The translations under genes and the position numbers were made by a program. From Mucilaginibacter phyllosphaerae (GTDB taxonomy: Bacteria; Bacteroidota; Bacteroidia; Sphingobacteriales; Sphingobacteriaceae): 64,000 bases of DNA. The notes under the pieces were generated by a model that ran no database searches, was not told the origin of the DNA, and saw only the letters and a list, made by a program, of their open reading frames with translations. Of the stretch, positions 16,859 to 26,200 are shown in pieces. Location of the stretch: positions 496,001 through 560,000 of the forward strand of contig NZ_SNQG01000001.1 in the NCBI RefSeq assembly GCF_004378255.1, given 5' to 3'. Numbering within the stretch: the first letter of the stretch is position 1; every line of letters starts with the position of its first letter.

Positions 16859-18523
16859 TTATAATGAAACCCCTCTTTTCCAGGGGATAAAATCATCCTG
16901 CCCCAATTGTACCGCTTTCGGCTTTATATCGCCATTAGCCACATCTATTACATAGTTTAACAAGCGGATGGCTGCCTGCTCAATACTCTCTTCGCCTTCT
17001 ATGACGGTGCCGCAGTTAAAATCTATAATATCCGGCATCTTGTTAAACAATTTGGTATTGGTTGATAGTTTAACCACCGGGGTAACCGGGTTGCCGGTAG
17101 GCGTGCCCAGGCCTGTGGTAAATAAAACGATGTTTGCACCTGCTGCAACTTCGGCCGTGGTGCTTTCCACATCGCTGCCGGGGGTGCATAACAGGTTTAA
17201 ACCGGGTGCCGTTACTTTTTCGGGATAATCAAGCACGGCTGTAACCGGCGATGTACCGCCTTTTTTTGCAGCACCTGCAGATTTAATGGCATCGGTTATC
17301 AAGCCATCCCTGATGTTGCCCGGCGACGGGTTGGCGTAAAAGCCAGATCCATCTGCCTCTGCTTTGGCATTATAAGTGGTCATCAGATCCATAAATTTCA
17401 GCGCCGTGCCTTCATCCACACAACGGTCACTCAGTTCCTGCTCTACGCCGCAAAGTTCGGGAAATTCGGCCAGGATCACGCTGCCGCCCATGGCCACCAG
17501 CATATCAGACAGGTAACCCAGAACCGGGTTAGCCGATATGCCCGAAAAACCATCAGAGCCGCCACACTCCAAACCTATACAAAGCTTACTGATGGATGCC
17601 GGCTGCCTTTGCTGCTTGTTCACTTCTATCAGCCCTGCAAAGGTTTGTTTCAGCGCTTCGTGCAGCAGCCTGCTTTCGGTACCCAGCTTCTGTTGCTCTA
17701 ATATAATAAGGGGTTTGGTAAACCCCCGGTCGCGCTTTTGGATCTCGTTTTGCAAAATGCTTGCCTGCGCATGCTGGCAGCCCAGGCTCAATATGGTTGC
17801 ACCTGCTACATTCGGGTGTGTAATATACCCGGCAAGCAAGCCGCAAAGCGCATCAGAATCTGTTTTGGTGCCGCCACAGCCCATATCGTGGGTAAGAAAT
17901 TTGATACCATCAATATTAGGGAATAACTTACTTGATACACCGGCTTCCGGGGTCATCTGCAGGTCGGCAGAAAGGATCTCCTCTACCGATTTGCCGGTCT
18001 GCAGCATATTCACCAATTGGTCAACTTCGTTCTCGTAGCTTCTGGGCTTGGCAAAACCTAGTTTACCTAATAAGGCATCCTTTAATACGTTAATGTTCCG
18101 GTTCTCGCAAAAAACCAGTGGTATCACCAGCCAGTAATTTGCCGTACCTACCGATCCATCTGCCCGGTGGTAGCCCATAAAGGTTTTGCCGGCGTAGCCG
18201 GTAGTATCCGGCCGGCTCCAGTCGGTTTTACGGTTGCCCAGTTTAAAACCATCGGCGGCGTGTTTAATGTTTTCTGTGGTGATGGCTCCGCCCTGCGGTA
18301 CAGGCTGGCTGGCTTTGCCTACCAGTACGCCATACATATAGATCTCGTCGCCGGTGTTTAAAGCGTTTATGGTAAATTTATGTTTACCGGCTACATTATC
18401 AACCAATACAATATGCTGGCCCTGATGATCTATAACAGTTCCTTTTGGCAGGTCGGTTAGTGCTACCAGCACATTATCAAACCCGTGAATTTGCAAAAAG
18501 GTACGCTTAACTTCTTCTACCAT
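16859..18523 (-). CDS. UxaA-family dehydratase, probable L-fuconate dehydratase
   Basis: The 554-residue protein is a full-length altronate dehydratase-family enzyme: an N-terminal SAF domain (residues about 1-100) joined to the C-terminal catalytic half. Characteristic segments are FLTHDMGCGGT, LGLECGGSDGFSGISANP and FTTGLGTPTGNPVTPVVKLSTN. The family removes water from aldonates with an Fe2+ or Mn2+ site. No uronate genes are nearby. Instead it heads an operon ending in FAH hydrolase and LutABC, so the likely substrate is L-fuconate, giving 2-keto-3-deoxy-L-fuconate. UxaA-type dehydratases also occur in the Campylobacter fucose locus, which is a precedent. An altronate or L-galactonate role is the main alternative. 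It is the first gene of the operon. Confidence 0.85.
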   Translation of the reverse strand: MVEEVKRTFLQIHGFDNVLVALTDLPKGTVIDHQGQHIVLVDNVAGKHKFTINALNTGDEIYMYGVLVGKASQPVPQGGAITTENIKHAADGFKLGNRKTDWSRPDTTGYAGKTFMGYHRADGSVGTANYWLVIPLVFCENRNINVLKDALLGKLGFAKPRSYENEVDQLVNMLQTGKSVEEILSADLQMTPEAGVSSKLFPNIDGIKFLTHDMGCGGTKTDSDALCGLLAGYITHPNVAGATILSLGCQHAQASILQNEIQKRDRGFTKPLIILEQQKLGTESRLLHEALKQTFAGLIEVNKQQRQPASISKLCIGLECGGSDGFSGISANPVLGYLSDMLVAMGGSVILAEFPELCGVEQELSDRCVDEGTALKFMDLMTTYNAKAEADGSGFYANPSPGNIRDGLITDAIKSAGAAKKGGTSPVTAVLDYPEKVTAPGLNLLCTPGSDVESTTAEVAAGANIVLFTTGLGTPTGNPVTPVVKLSTNTKLFNKMPDIIDFNCGTVIEGEESIEQAAIRLLNYVIDVANGDIKPKAVQLGQDDFIPWKRGVSL

Positions 18524-19090
18524 ATTTTTACTCTGCAGATCGGTATCTGCTAATTTGTTTTATTATATACTAAATTTTGCCCGCATAGTTTTTGTTATAA
18601 AACTTAAATGATTGCGGATCATAAACAGGCATGGTTGTTTTTAACAGACTAAGCTTAAACCAAAGGCTTAAATATATTAATCAATTCTTAATAATTATTG
18701 AATACTTGCTTTGTACAGACTGCTTATTTAAATTTTATTTATTGGTATTACAAAGGAAACGTACCGCCGCCAACAATACTTTTGCGTTATTGGCTAATTA
18801 TTATGCGATATTGTAATTAAGAATATATGCTATATCATCTGCAGGCATAAAACACATAATATTATGTTATTATCATCCATAAATTTACGGCAAGGCAACC
18901 CTTTTTAATTAATTATAAGCTACAAATACCATCTTAAAAGGCAAGATATGTAGTTGGAATGTTAAAAATTGTAAAATTACCCACACGCCTTTTGCATGGC
19001 ATTCATTAGTTACTATATTTATCTGATAGACGCTATTGATAGAACTATTTTGGCCTCAAAAGCGTTATCTTATCAAATCACAATTTGAAC
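18524..19090. other. 567-bp AT-rich divergent intergenic region
   Basis: There is no credible gene here: the short frames have no conserved composition. It must hold the promoter of the dehydratase operon (minus) and of the secreted papain-like gene (plus). The only distinct element I recognise is copy 2 of the 22-nt motif at 18799-18820. No strict TAnnTTTG element was found on the strand reading into either gene; TATTTTG at 19047-19053 in front of the plus gene is a near match with one base missing. Confidence 0.6.
18799..18820. promoter_or_regulatory. Operator-like motif, copy 2
   Basis: This is the second copy of the motif found at 11325-11346 (20/22 identical, same orientation). It lies 276 bp upstream of the dehydratase start and 271 bp upstream of the divergent plus-strand gene. 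The shared site links the two minus-strand fucose operons as one regulon, probably under the AraC regulator at 11419-12288. The long distance to the dehydratase start suggests a long leader or a distant activator site. Confidence 0.5.
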
Positions 19091-20233
19091 ATGAAATACA
19101 CCGGTCGGCATTTGTGGTTGAGGGCGATACTTACTGTTTTACTGTTGGGTGGCTATGTTGTGGCAAATGCCCAGCTATCGGCATCTATGCCTTATAAAAC
19201 CAACTACCGCGATTCTTTACTACATGTATCACCATTAGATAACGGAGAGCATCGTTTAGATTTTGCACTGCCCGTAACCACCGGTATTTTTGATGATGAG
19301 AACGATAACTCCCTGCAAAAAACCATTTCGTTAAACCTGGGTAAATCGCAGGAGCGCAAACAGTTAATGAGTTATTTAAAACAGCTGGAACTGGGTAATA
19401 ATATAGCCGAGAATGAAAAGAACAACAAGGCGTTATACCGTTTTGCCAATTTATTTGCCCGGCTAAAGCTATATCCGCTGGCCATGAAATGTTTTTTTAA
19501 AACCATACAGCGCGAGAATCAAAAAGCCCGAAACAACACCGGCCAAACAGACAATAACGACATGGCGATGGATGAACTGGCCATCAGTAATAAAGATGAT
19601 TCGTTAGTTAATGCGCAGGCCGAGCATATAAAAAAGGGCAAAAGCAAACACACCAACTATAACCGGATCGCCGCTACATTTAACGATCATAAACAAACGG
19701 TTGCCTATGCCCTGCTTTTTCATGTAAAGCAGCCGGTATCCGGCAAATCAAAAGTGTTTGTATTTAGCAATACCGGGCATACTTTTATTACGCTGATAAA
19801 ATATAATGCCGACTCTACCTATGTTTCCTGCTCTTTCGGGTTTTATCCAAAAAAAGAAAAAATTCTGTTTGCCACCCCGTGGGATCCGGCGTCGGAGGGG
19901 GAGCTTAAAGATGACGCTACCCACCAGTGGGATGAGGTAGTGGGTAAATTCATATCCAAAAAGAGTTTTGAAAAAATATTGGCCCTTACCAAAAAATATA
20001 ACGAACTGGATTACCACCTAAGCAATAACAACTGTACAGATTTTTGCCTGCAGGCAGCCAGCATGGCCGGTTTAAACATTAGTAACACCAAAGCAAAATG
20101 GCCATTAGGCTATGGCAGTAACCCCGGTACAACAGGCCAAAGCCTTTTAGATGGCACCTATAAAAATACCGATCAGCAACCGGCTGCAAATGTTTTCCGT
20201 GGTTTAAATATCCAGCCAGAAACCGTTAAATAA
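19091..20233 (+). CDS. Secreted protein with permuted papain-like (NlpC/P60-type) hydrolase features, function unknown
   Basis: The 380-residue protein starts at the ATG at 19091 (MKYTGRHLWLRAILTVLLLGGYVVANAQ gives a clean signal peptide); a TTG six bases upstream is less likely. Residues about 90-200 are a charged, helical, lysine-rich linker. The C-terminal part has GHTFITLIKY (about residues 233-242) followed some 80 residues later by NNNCTDFCLQAASMAGL. A His-first, Cys-later order with these surroundings recalls circularly permuted NlpC/P60 or YiiX-like papain folds, whose Cys/His pair hydrolyses amide or ester bonds. This is a structural guess; I do not recognise a named family. It is convergent with the ThuA-like gene: its stop at 20231-20233 abuts the ThuA stop at 20234. 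Confidence 0.6.
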   Translation: MKYTGRHLWLRAILTVLLLGGYVVANAQLSASMPYKTNYRDSLLHVSPLDNGEHRLDFALPVTTGIFDDENDNSLQKTISLNLGKSQERKQLMSYLKQLELGNNIAENEKNNKALYRFANLFARLKLYPLAMKCFFKTIQRENQKARNNTGQTDNNDMAMDELAISNKDDSLVNAQAEHIKKGKSKHTNYNRIAATFNDHKQTVAYALLFHVKQPVSGKSKVFVFSNTGHTFITLIKYNADSTYVSCSFGFYPKKEKILFATPWDPASEGELKDDATHQWDEVVGKFISKKSFEKILALTKKYNELDYHLSNNNCTDFCLQAASMAGLNISNTKAKWPLGYGSNPGTTGQSLLDGTYKNTDQQPAANVFRGLNIQPETVK

Positions 20234-20989
20234 TTACCTGCCTGCCGCCCAAAAAATAGCATTGCTAAATAAACGGGTATAAGCCGGATTATTAAAAAGG
20301 CCGGGCGAATGCCCCATAAAAATATAAATGTTTCGCGCTTTGTAATGTTGGTTGGTCCAGATCACCGGGTGATCGCCCATTTTTATTTTGCCCTGCGGCT
20401 GGTAGCCAGATTCGTTTACACTGGCTAAAACATGCACATTTGGCCGCGGGCTTTTATTGTAGGTGTACCATTCCTCCTGCTTAATAAGGAATGATAAAGG
20501 TACGCACTTCATCACCGGGTGGTGCTTATCCTCTACTTGTACCGTGCCTTTGGCAAATGTGGCTATATAATCCTTCCACCTGATGCCGCCCATAAACTCC
20601 GAGAACCAGTTCCACATCGGGTAGCCGTCAAACTCGCCCAGTAGCGTTGCGTGGTGAAAGCCTATCCAGCCGCCCCGGCCCTCATTAATATATTTCTCAA
20701 ACGCGTTTACAGCCTTTTCTTTCCAGGCATAAGGCGCATAATCCAGCTGAATAAACAGCTGGTATTTATTTAGAAATGCATCGTCAATATTATCTGTATT
20801 TTGAATATAATCTACAGTAAAACCCTTTTGCCCGGCCAGTTTATTTAACCATGCACAGGCACGTTTGGAATATGCTATATGATGACCGCCATTTTCATAA
20901 AGGACCAGTACCCTAAACGGCGGCAACTTTTTTGCAAAAGCGGCAAAGCCAATGCCAAGCATCAATAAAAGCAGTATCACTTTCTTCAT
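20234..20989 (-). CDS. ThuA-like (glutamine amidotransferase-fold) secreted protein
   Basis: The 251-residue protein has a signal peptide (MKKVILLLLMLGIGFAAFA) and a ThuA domain: FRVLVLYENGGHH, GWIGFHHA, FMGGIRWKDY, HPVMKCVP, DHPVIWTNQHYKARNIYIFMGHS. ThuA proteins share the class I glutamine amidotransferase fold but have no proven activity in most cases; they often accompany sugar oxidoreductases. It lies 8 bp after the kinase gene and so is at the end of the kinase/SEDS-PBP transcript. Any link to cell-wall control is unproven and may be only positional. Confidence 0.82.
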   Translation of the reverse strand: MKKVILLLLMLGIGFAAFAKKLPPFRVLVLYENGGHHIAYSKRACAWLNKLAGQKGFTVDYIQNTDNIDDAFLNKYQLFIQLDYAPYAWKEKAVNAFEKYINEGRGGWIGFHHATLLGEFDGYPMWNWFSEFMGGIRWKDYIATFAKGTVQVEDKHHPVMKCVPLSFLIKQEEWYTYNKSPRPNVHVLASVNESGYQPQGKIKMGDHPVIWTNQHYKARNIYIFMGHSPGLFNNPAYTRLFSNAIFWAAGR

Positions 20990-20997
20990 CCTAAAAG

Positions 20998-22404
20998 TTA
21001 AAATATCCCCAGGAATTTTTTGCGCTTTTTCCTGATGGGTTTAGCTTTAATGATGGCCGAATCTACCGTGGCCTTTATGGCCCGGTTGGCAGCCGCCTTT
21101 TTTGCGGCCATAATTTTCCTGTTAACCCGCATTACGCTATCATAATTATAGGGCCTGGCCATAAATGGCGGCTTAAAATAGTCGGCCTGGTTTACATAAA
21201 CTGCCTTTACATTACCCGGCTGTTTAACATTAAACCAGGCATACAAAAACAGGCCGGCAAATATTATCCCGGCCAATACAATCACAGTAAGTGCCTTTTT
21301 GGGGATAAACACCAGTTTGTTATTGCGCTCATAAATACCTTTAGCTTCGTTAAAATTAGCGCCCGTTTCGTTAGCGTAATGCTTTAAGGCTAATAATTGC
21401 TGCTCTTTTTTAAGCTCGTCCTGCTGGTACTGTTTTACCATTCCTGCAAGGCGCTCGTTCTCTGCCTGTATGGCTGCGGTGCTTACCCTGCCATCTGCAG
21501 ACAGGCTGCCGTTGATAATAGCCTCGTGCAGTTCCATGCCGCTTTTAAAACGGGCATCGGGTGTTTTTTGCAGGCATTTATCAATTACATCCAGCAGCCA
21601 TTGCGGTACCTGCAGTTCTTGTGTTTGCTTCAGCGTTGTCCAGCTATCCGGTAAACTTTTCTTTCTTGCTTCGCGCAGATCCGGAACGGGCGCTTCCATG
21701 TGGGCCAGCATAATGGCATTGCGGCCGGTTTCGCCATTGCCTGTAAGCGGGAAGGGTACCTGCCCGGTTAGTAACTCGTAAAGAATGATGCCATAGCTGT
21801 ACACATCTGTTTGCAGATACATGGCGCCATCGTGCTGCTCGGGCGCCATAAATTCTATAGCCCCGGCATGGCGAATGCTGCTTCTGCGCTCTTCTTCGCT
21901 CATGATGGCCAGGCCAAAATCCAGCAGTACATAATTACCCGTGTGGATATTATATTTTACATTATTACTTTTAATATCCCCATGTTTTACACCCACCTTA
22001 TGGCAATGCGCCAGGGCGCTTGCCAGCTGATCGGCCACGCGGATGGCCTCTTTCAGCATAAAGATCTTTTCGTGCGGGGGCTGCAATAGTTCGCAAAGAT
22101 CAGGGCCTTCTATATACTCCATCTCAATGTAGGGAAGCGAACCGCTCTCGGTAATGCCCGAGCTTAAGATCTTTACCACATTGGGGTTAGGCTCTTCGTT
22201 TACCTTTTGCAGTTTGGCAACTTCGTTACTAAAGTTGCGGAAGTTTTTATCATCCTCGCTTTCGGAATGGATAGGTGTTGGCAGCAGCTTTACAGCCGTA
22301 AGCACAGGCCCCATACGGCGGCCCTTATATACCGACCCCTGCCCGCCGGTGCGCAGCGCACCCAAATTTTCCAAACCCTCCGTTATCGTAAAAACCTTAC
22401 TCAT
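20998..22404 (-). CDS. Membrane-anchored Ser/Thr protein kinase A
   Basis: The 468-residue protein has an N-terminal Hanks-type kinase domain (about residues 10-285). It shows a Gly-rich loop GGQGSVYKG, the ATP Lys in TAVKLLP near residue 37, catalytic HGDIKSNN near 140, DFG in LLDFGLAIM near 161 and EFMAPEQ. HGD instead of HRD makes it a non-RD kinase. A juxtamembrane coiled segment follows (about 310-360), then one transmembrane helix (VIVLAGIIFAGLFLYAWF, about 372-389) and a basic C-terminal tail of about 75 residues. It has no PASTA repeats, so it cannot bind muropeptides that way. The first 8 bp overlap the FHA gene. It is paralogous to the kinase at 29946-31316; their kinase domains are nearly identical over long stretches. 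Likely partner: the PP2C phosphatase and FHA proteins of this cluster. Confidence 0.92.
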   Translation of the reverse strand: MSKVFTITEGLENLGALRTGGQGSVYKGRRMGPVLTAVKLLPTPIHSESEDDKNFRNFSNEVAKLQKVNEEPNPNVVKILSSGITESGSLPYIEMEYIEGPDLCELLQPPHEKIFMLKEAIRVADQLASALAHCHKVGVKHGDIKSNNVKYNIHTGNYVLLDFGLAIMSEEERRSSIRHAGAIEFMAPEQHDGAMYLQTDVYSYGIILYELLTGQVPFPLTGNGETGRNAIMLAHMEAPVPDLREARKKSLPDSWTTLKQTQELQVPQWLLDVIDKCLQKTPDARFKSGMELHEAIINGSLSADGRVSTAAIQAENERLAGMVKQYQQDELKKEQQLLALKHYANETGANFNEAKGIYERNNKLVFIPKKALTVIVLAGIIFAGLFLYAWFNVKQPGNVKAVYVNQADYFKPPFMARPYNYDSVMRVNRKIMAAKKAAANRAIKATVDSAIIKAKPIRKKRKKFLGIF

Positions 22405-23188
22405 TTGCTGCCGGTTGATAACTAAATTCTAATACTGCCGATTCGCCCAGGATGATCTGGTCGCCTTCCTGTAACTGGTGGCCTATATGGGTTGATGTCA
22501 ATTTAATGATCTCCTCGCTTTTTTCCGACCGGATCTTGATCTTATTACGTGGGGGTACACCCCCATCATCTGCATACAGCATAAACCTGCCTGCATCATT
22601 ATTCCACTCGATACGGGCATGCTGGCGGCTTACATACTTATTGCTTTCATTTTGGCTATCTGTAGGGAATGCAATATGGTTGGTACGGAAAAAACCATCA
22701 TCGCCCTGTGCCTTTTTATCTCTCCCGATATGGATCTTTTCGCTTTCTGATGACAGCTTATATTCTTTTTGATCGGTTTCGCCGCTTAAAGCCCTGATGT
22801 AGGCCGTGGCGCTTTGCTTAATAAAGTTCTTGCTGGTTTTAATAAAAAAGGCCGCATCCAGCTTGTTTGACCGGATCGCTTCCGGCGGAAATTCTTCGTT
22901 CAATACCACCTCCATCTGCCAGCTTTCGGGCAGATTTACGGCGTAGTCGTCGGCAATGCGCTGCACTTCATCCTTAAAAACCCCGGGTTCTTCCGTATAA
23001 ACAGCAGCCTCGTACATCGGGATATCAGATGCAGGGGCGTTTAAATAAAGATTAAGGCCTTTGATATTCCCCCCTTCGCCCCCCTCGGCTTTTTGCAGTT
23101 CCTGTTTGATGAATTGCAGCAATTCATAGCGGATGCTTTTTACATCTGCGGGCCGATCTTCCTTATCGCTTTTAAATAAATTGAACAT
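22397..23188 (-). CDS. FHA-domain phosphothreonine-binding protein
   Basis: The 263-residue cytoplasmic protein has an N-terminal alpha/beta region (about residues 1-130; LFKSDKEDRPADVKSIRYELLQFI...). This occupies the place that DUF3662 has in actinobacterial FhaA; similarity is only suggestive. The C-terminal FHA domain (about 150-258) has the key phosphopeptide-binding residues: IHIGRD near 155 and YVSRQHARIEW near 187. FHA domains bind phosphothreonine, so this protein probably reads phosphorylation by the kinase whose gene it overlaps by 8 bp. It lies 65 bp after the SEDS-PBP gene. Confidence 0.88.
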   Translation of the reverse strand: MFNLFKSDKEDRPADVKSIRYELLQFIKQELQKAEGGEGGNIKGLNLYLNAPASDIPMYEAAVYTEEPGVFKDEVQRIADDYAVNLPESWQMEVVLNEEFPPEAIRSNKLDAAFFIKTSKNFIKQSATAYIRALSGETDQKEYKLSSESEKIHIGRDKKAQGDDGFFRTNHIAFPTDSQNESNKYVSRQHARIEWNNDAGRFMLYADDGGVPPRNKIKIRSEKSEEIIKLTSTHIGHQLQEGDQIILGESAVLEFSYQPAANE

Positions 23189-23253
23189 TATATTATACTA
23201 TGCTATTATTATTCAACCAAAAAAAACATTTTATATTATGCTAAACCCAAGCC

Positions 23254-26200
23254 TTATTCGCTTGTTTGCCCGTTAATACTTTTAATATATCCCTTCTCTT
23301 TCAGGAATGGTATAACATGGCTGGCAGCAAGCCTTACCGCATCTGATGAGCCCTTGGTAGACTCTATCCGCACACAAACCACCATATTTCCGCCCCCATT
23401 CGCCTTTGGCGCAAAAAAAACGTACCAGCCATCATTGATTTGCTGTTTTTTCCAGATCCGCTCGGGCGTGCCGGTTTTACCGGCCACTGCAAGGCCCAGT
23501 ATCCACTCTTTTGGAGCACTTTGTTCTATCATATATTGCCGAAGCAGATCTGCATACTTCGGATCATTGGTTAACCTGATACCCGGTTTAACACTGGTTA
23601 CCGAATCGGCCAGTTTTAGCACGTACCTGTTTGGCAAAATAGTGCCGCCATTGGCAATACCTGCCGCCATACGTGCCACAGATGCCGGTGTGGCTATCAG
23701 TTCGCCCTGCCCCCATGCCATACCCGAGATTCCCTTGGCACGGGTTTTACGGATATTATCGGGGTTATATTTTGGCTTGGTATTAAATTCTGTTTTGCGC
23801 CAAAACTCCCGCCATTTTTCTTCCTGTTTGGCGTTCTCTTTATCGCGCCCATAATAATAACCGCCTACGCCATGCAAAAACATACCTGTTTTTAAGTAAA
23901 CGGTTGCCATATCTTCCTGCAAATGCTGCTGATTGGCCAGTTTAATAAAATACACGTTGTTTGATTTGGCCACGGCACGCTCCAGTGTGATCAGCCCGGT
24001 TTCATCAGGCTCCAGCCCTTTGGTGCGAATGCGTTCGTAACTTGCCACGTTGTACTTTACATCTGCAGCCGCCAAACCCAATTTATTAAACGATGCGATA
24101 GAAGTAGCCAGCTTTGCCGTTGAACCCGGCTGTGTAGCCAGCGTAAAACCCAGATCCTGCGTGGTCATCCATTGCGAAAGCTGGTTTTGCTCGTAGTAGC
24201 TCATGGTTAGTTTTTCCCAATCGTGCACCGGGGGCAGCGGATAAACGGCCGAGGTGAGCACATCCCCTGTATTGGATTCCATTACTACTACCGATACGCG
24301 GTTATCCAGCAACGAGGTATCTGCGGCCATAGAATTTTGGATGCTGGTTTGCAGGCCGGCATCCATCGTTAGCTTTACATCGCGGTTACGGTTCTTAAAA
24401 GCTTCTACCTCTTTACTGTTAATACCGGCGATAAGCAAGGGGGCTATAGCGCTGTAATCTTTTTTTACCACCGTCATTTCCTTTACGCCACGTGCCAGAA
24501 AGCGGTCTTCCTGGTAGCGGTTTGCGGTAACGTTGTACTTTTCTGTAGGCATTTTAAAGCCGCGCAGTTCGGCCGCGTGTTCGTATTCGGCAAAGTAACC
24601 GTTGGGGCTGCCGTTAAAAACACCGGTATTGGCGTCGCCCGTCCAAAAAAACATTTGCGCATCAAAGGGGTAATACCTGTCCAGCCGCTTATGCATAGCC
24701 GAATCAATATTATAGTCCTGCGCGCCGGCAATTACCAGTTTGCGATGTTGTTTTTTGACGATATCGGGCTTGCTGGTTGCCAGTACCACGCCATCGCGAT
24801 CGTAGATATTACCGGCTTCTAAACGGTTCATTAATATAGCAATACGCGGGTTATAGCTAAACATACGTGCGCCGCTTTTGTCGGCAACTAAAGCGGGTTG
24901 CACCACCCATTTTTTGTTATTGAACAGGTAGCGCGATACGTTTACCGTTAGCAGCGTAACACCTACAAAAGCCGCTATCAAAGCAGGCACCAGGTTTTTA
25001 TCCTGCTGGCGCGACAAGTAGTTCATTTGCACCGGTGTACCCCTTACCAACGATGCCGACAGCAGGAACCCCGAGGCCAGCAAATTAGCGACCAAAGACG
25101 ACCCGCCATAACTTTGAAACGGCAGTGAAACGCCCGAAAGCGGCAATGCCCCGGTAGAGCCGCCTGCGATAAGCATAAATTGTACAAATGTTGATACCCC
25201 GATGCCGGCGCAGAGATAAAACAGAAATGGTGTGCCTGTTCGCCGGCCTATCAGGATAGAACGGTGCAGGTAAACCAGGAAAAGCAGAAAGATACACACG
25301 ATCCCCGTCCACCCGAATTCTTCGCCCATGGAGGGCAGGATCATATCCGTATGCGCCTCGGGGATGGTTTTGGCAAAGCCCTCGCCTACGCCCTGGCCGC
25401 TTACGCCGCCACTGCTCATGGCCCAAAGGCCGTTGGCTACCTGGTCGCCGCCATATACTTCATTGTTCCAGGCATCCTGCCAGATGGCTTTACGGTCTAC
25501 CAGCCGTTGTACCGGGCCGGGGAACAGCTTACCTAAATACGGGATCTGATCAATAGTTAAAAAAGCCGCCATAATGATGAGTACCATCATAGCCGACTCG
25601 CTGAGTTGCCTGCGCTTGAACAGCATAAAAAGAGCCGCAATAGCCGCAGTTATCAATGCCGATAGCCAAACGTTTTTGACCACCCATGATACGATGACGT
25701 AGAGCACCACCGCCCCTGCCATAAACATAAAATCGCCGCGGCAGAAGGAGAACAGCACGATAAACGTGAAACATATTACCATAGCCGGGCCCAGATCGCC
25801 CAGCAGCAGAAATAGCAGCAAGGTTACTAAAATGGCTATCAAAGCAAAAGAGAAGAACGACCAGCGTTTACTCCAGCTGGTATATTCGCTGATGAGTTTT
25901 TCGTTTGCGGCAAAAAAGCCCGCAAGGAAAAGGATCACCAAGTATTTTACAATTTCGCTGGGTTGAAAGCCGAAAAGGTTCACTTTAACACCGCTGCCTT
26001 CGGGGCCGGTGCCAAACTTAATGGTTAGGGCCAGCAGGGTTGCCGCCAATACCACCCAGGGCCAGCCGTTGGCCGCGTTGCGGTTATTTTTAAATACCAG
26101 CATGCGGTAGATCCACGAATCGGGCGTAAAGCGGCGCAGCTTTAATTGCAGCATTACCAGCATAGCTACCATACCAATACCCAGGTAAACCAGCATATCT

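Noticed and set aside
16859-18523. Annotation as altronate dehydratase in uronate degradation
   Set aside because: No uronate isomerase, mannonate or tagaturonate genes lie nearby; the operon fits fuconate dehydration. The enzyme alone cannot rule out altronate.
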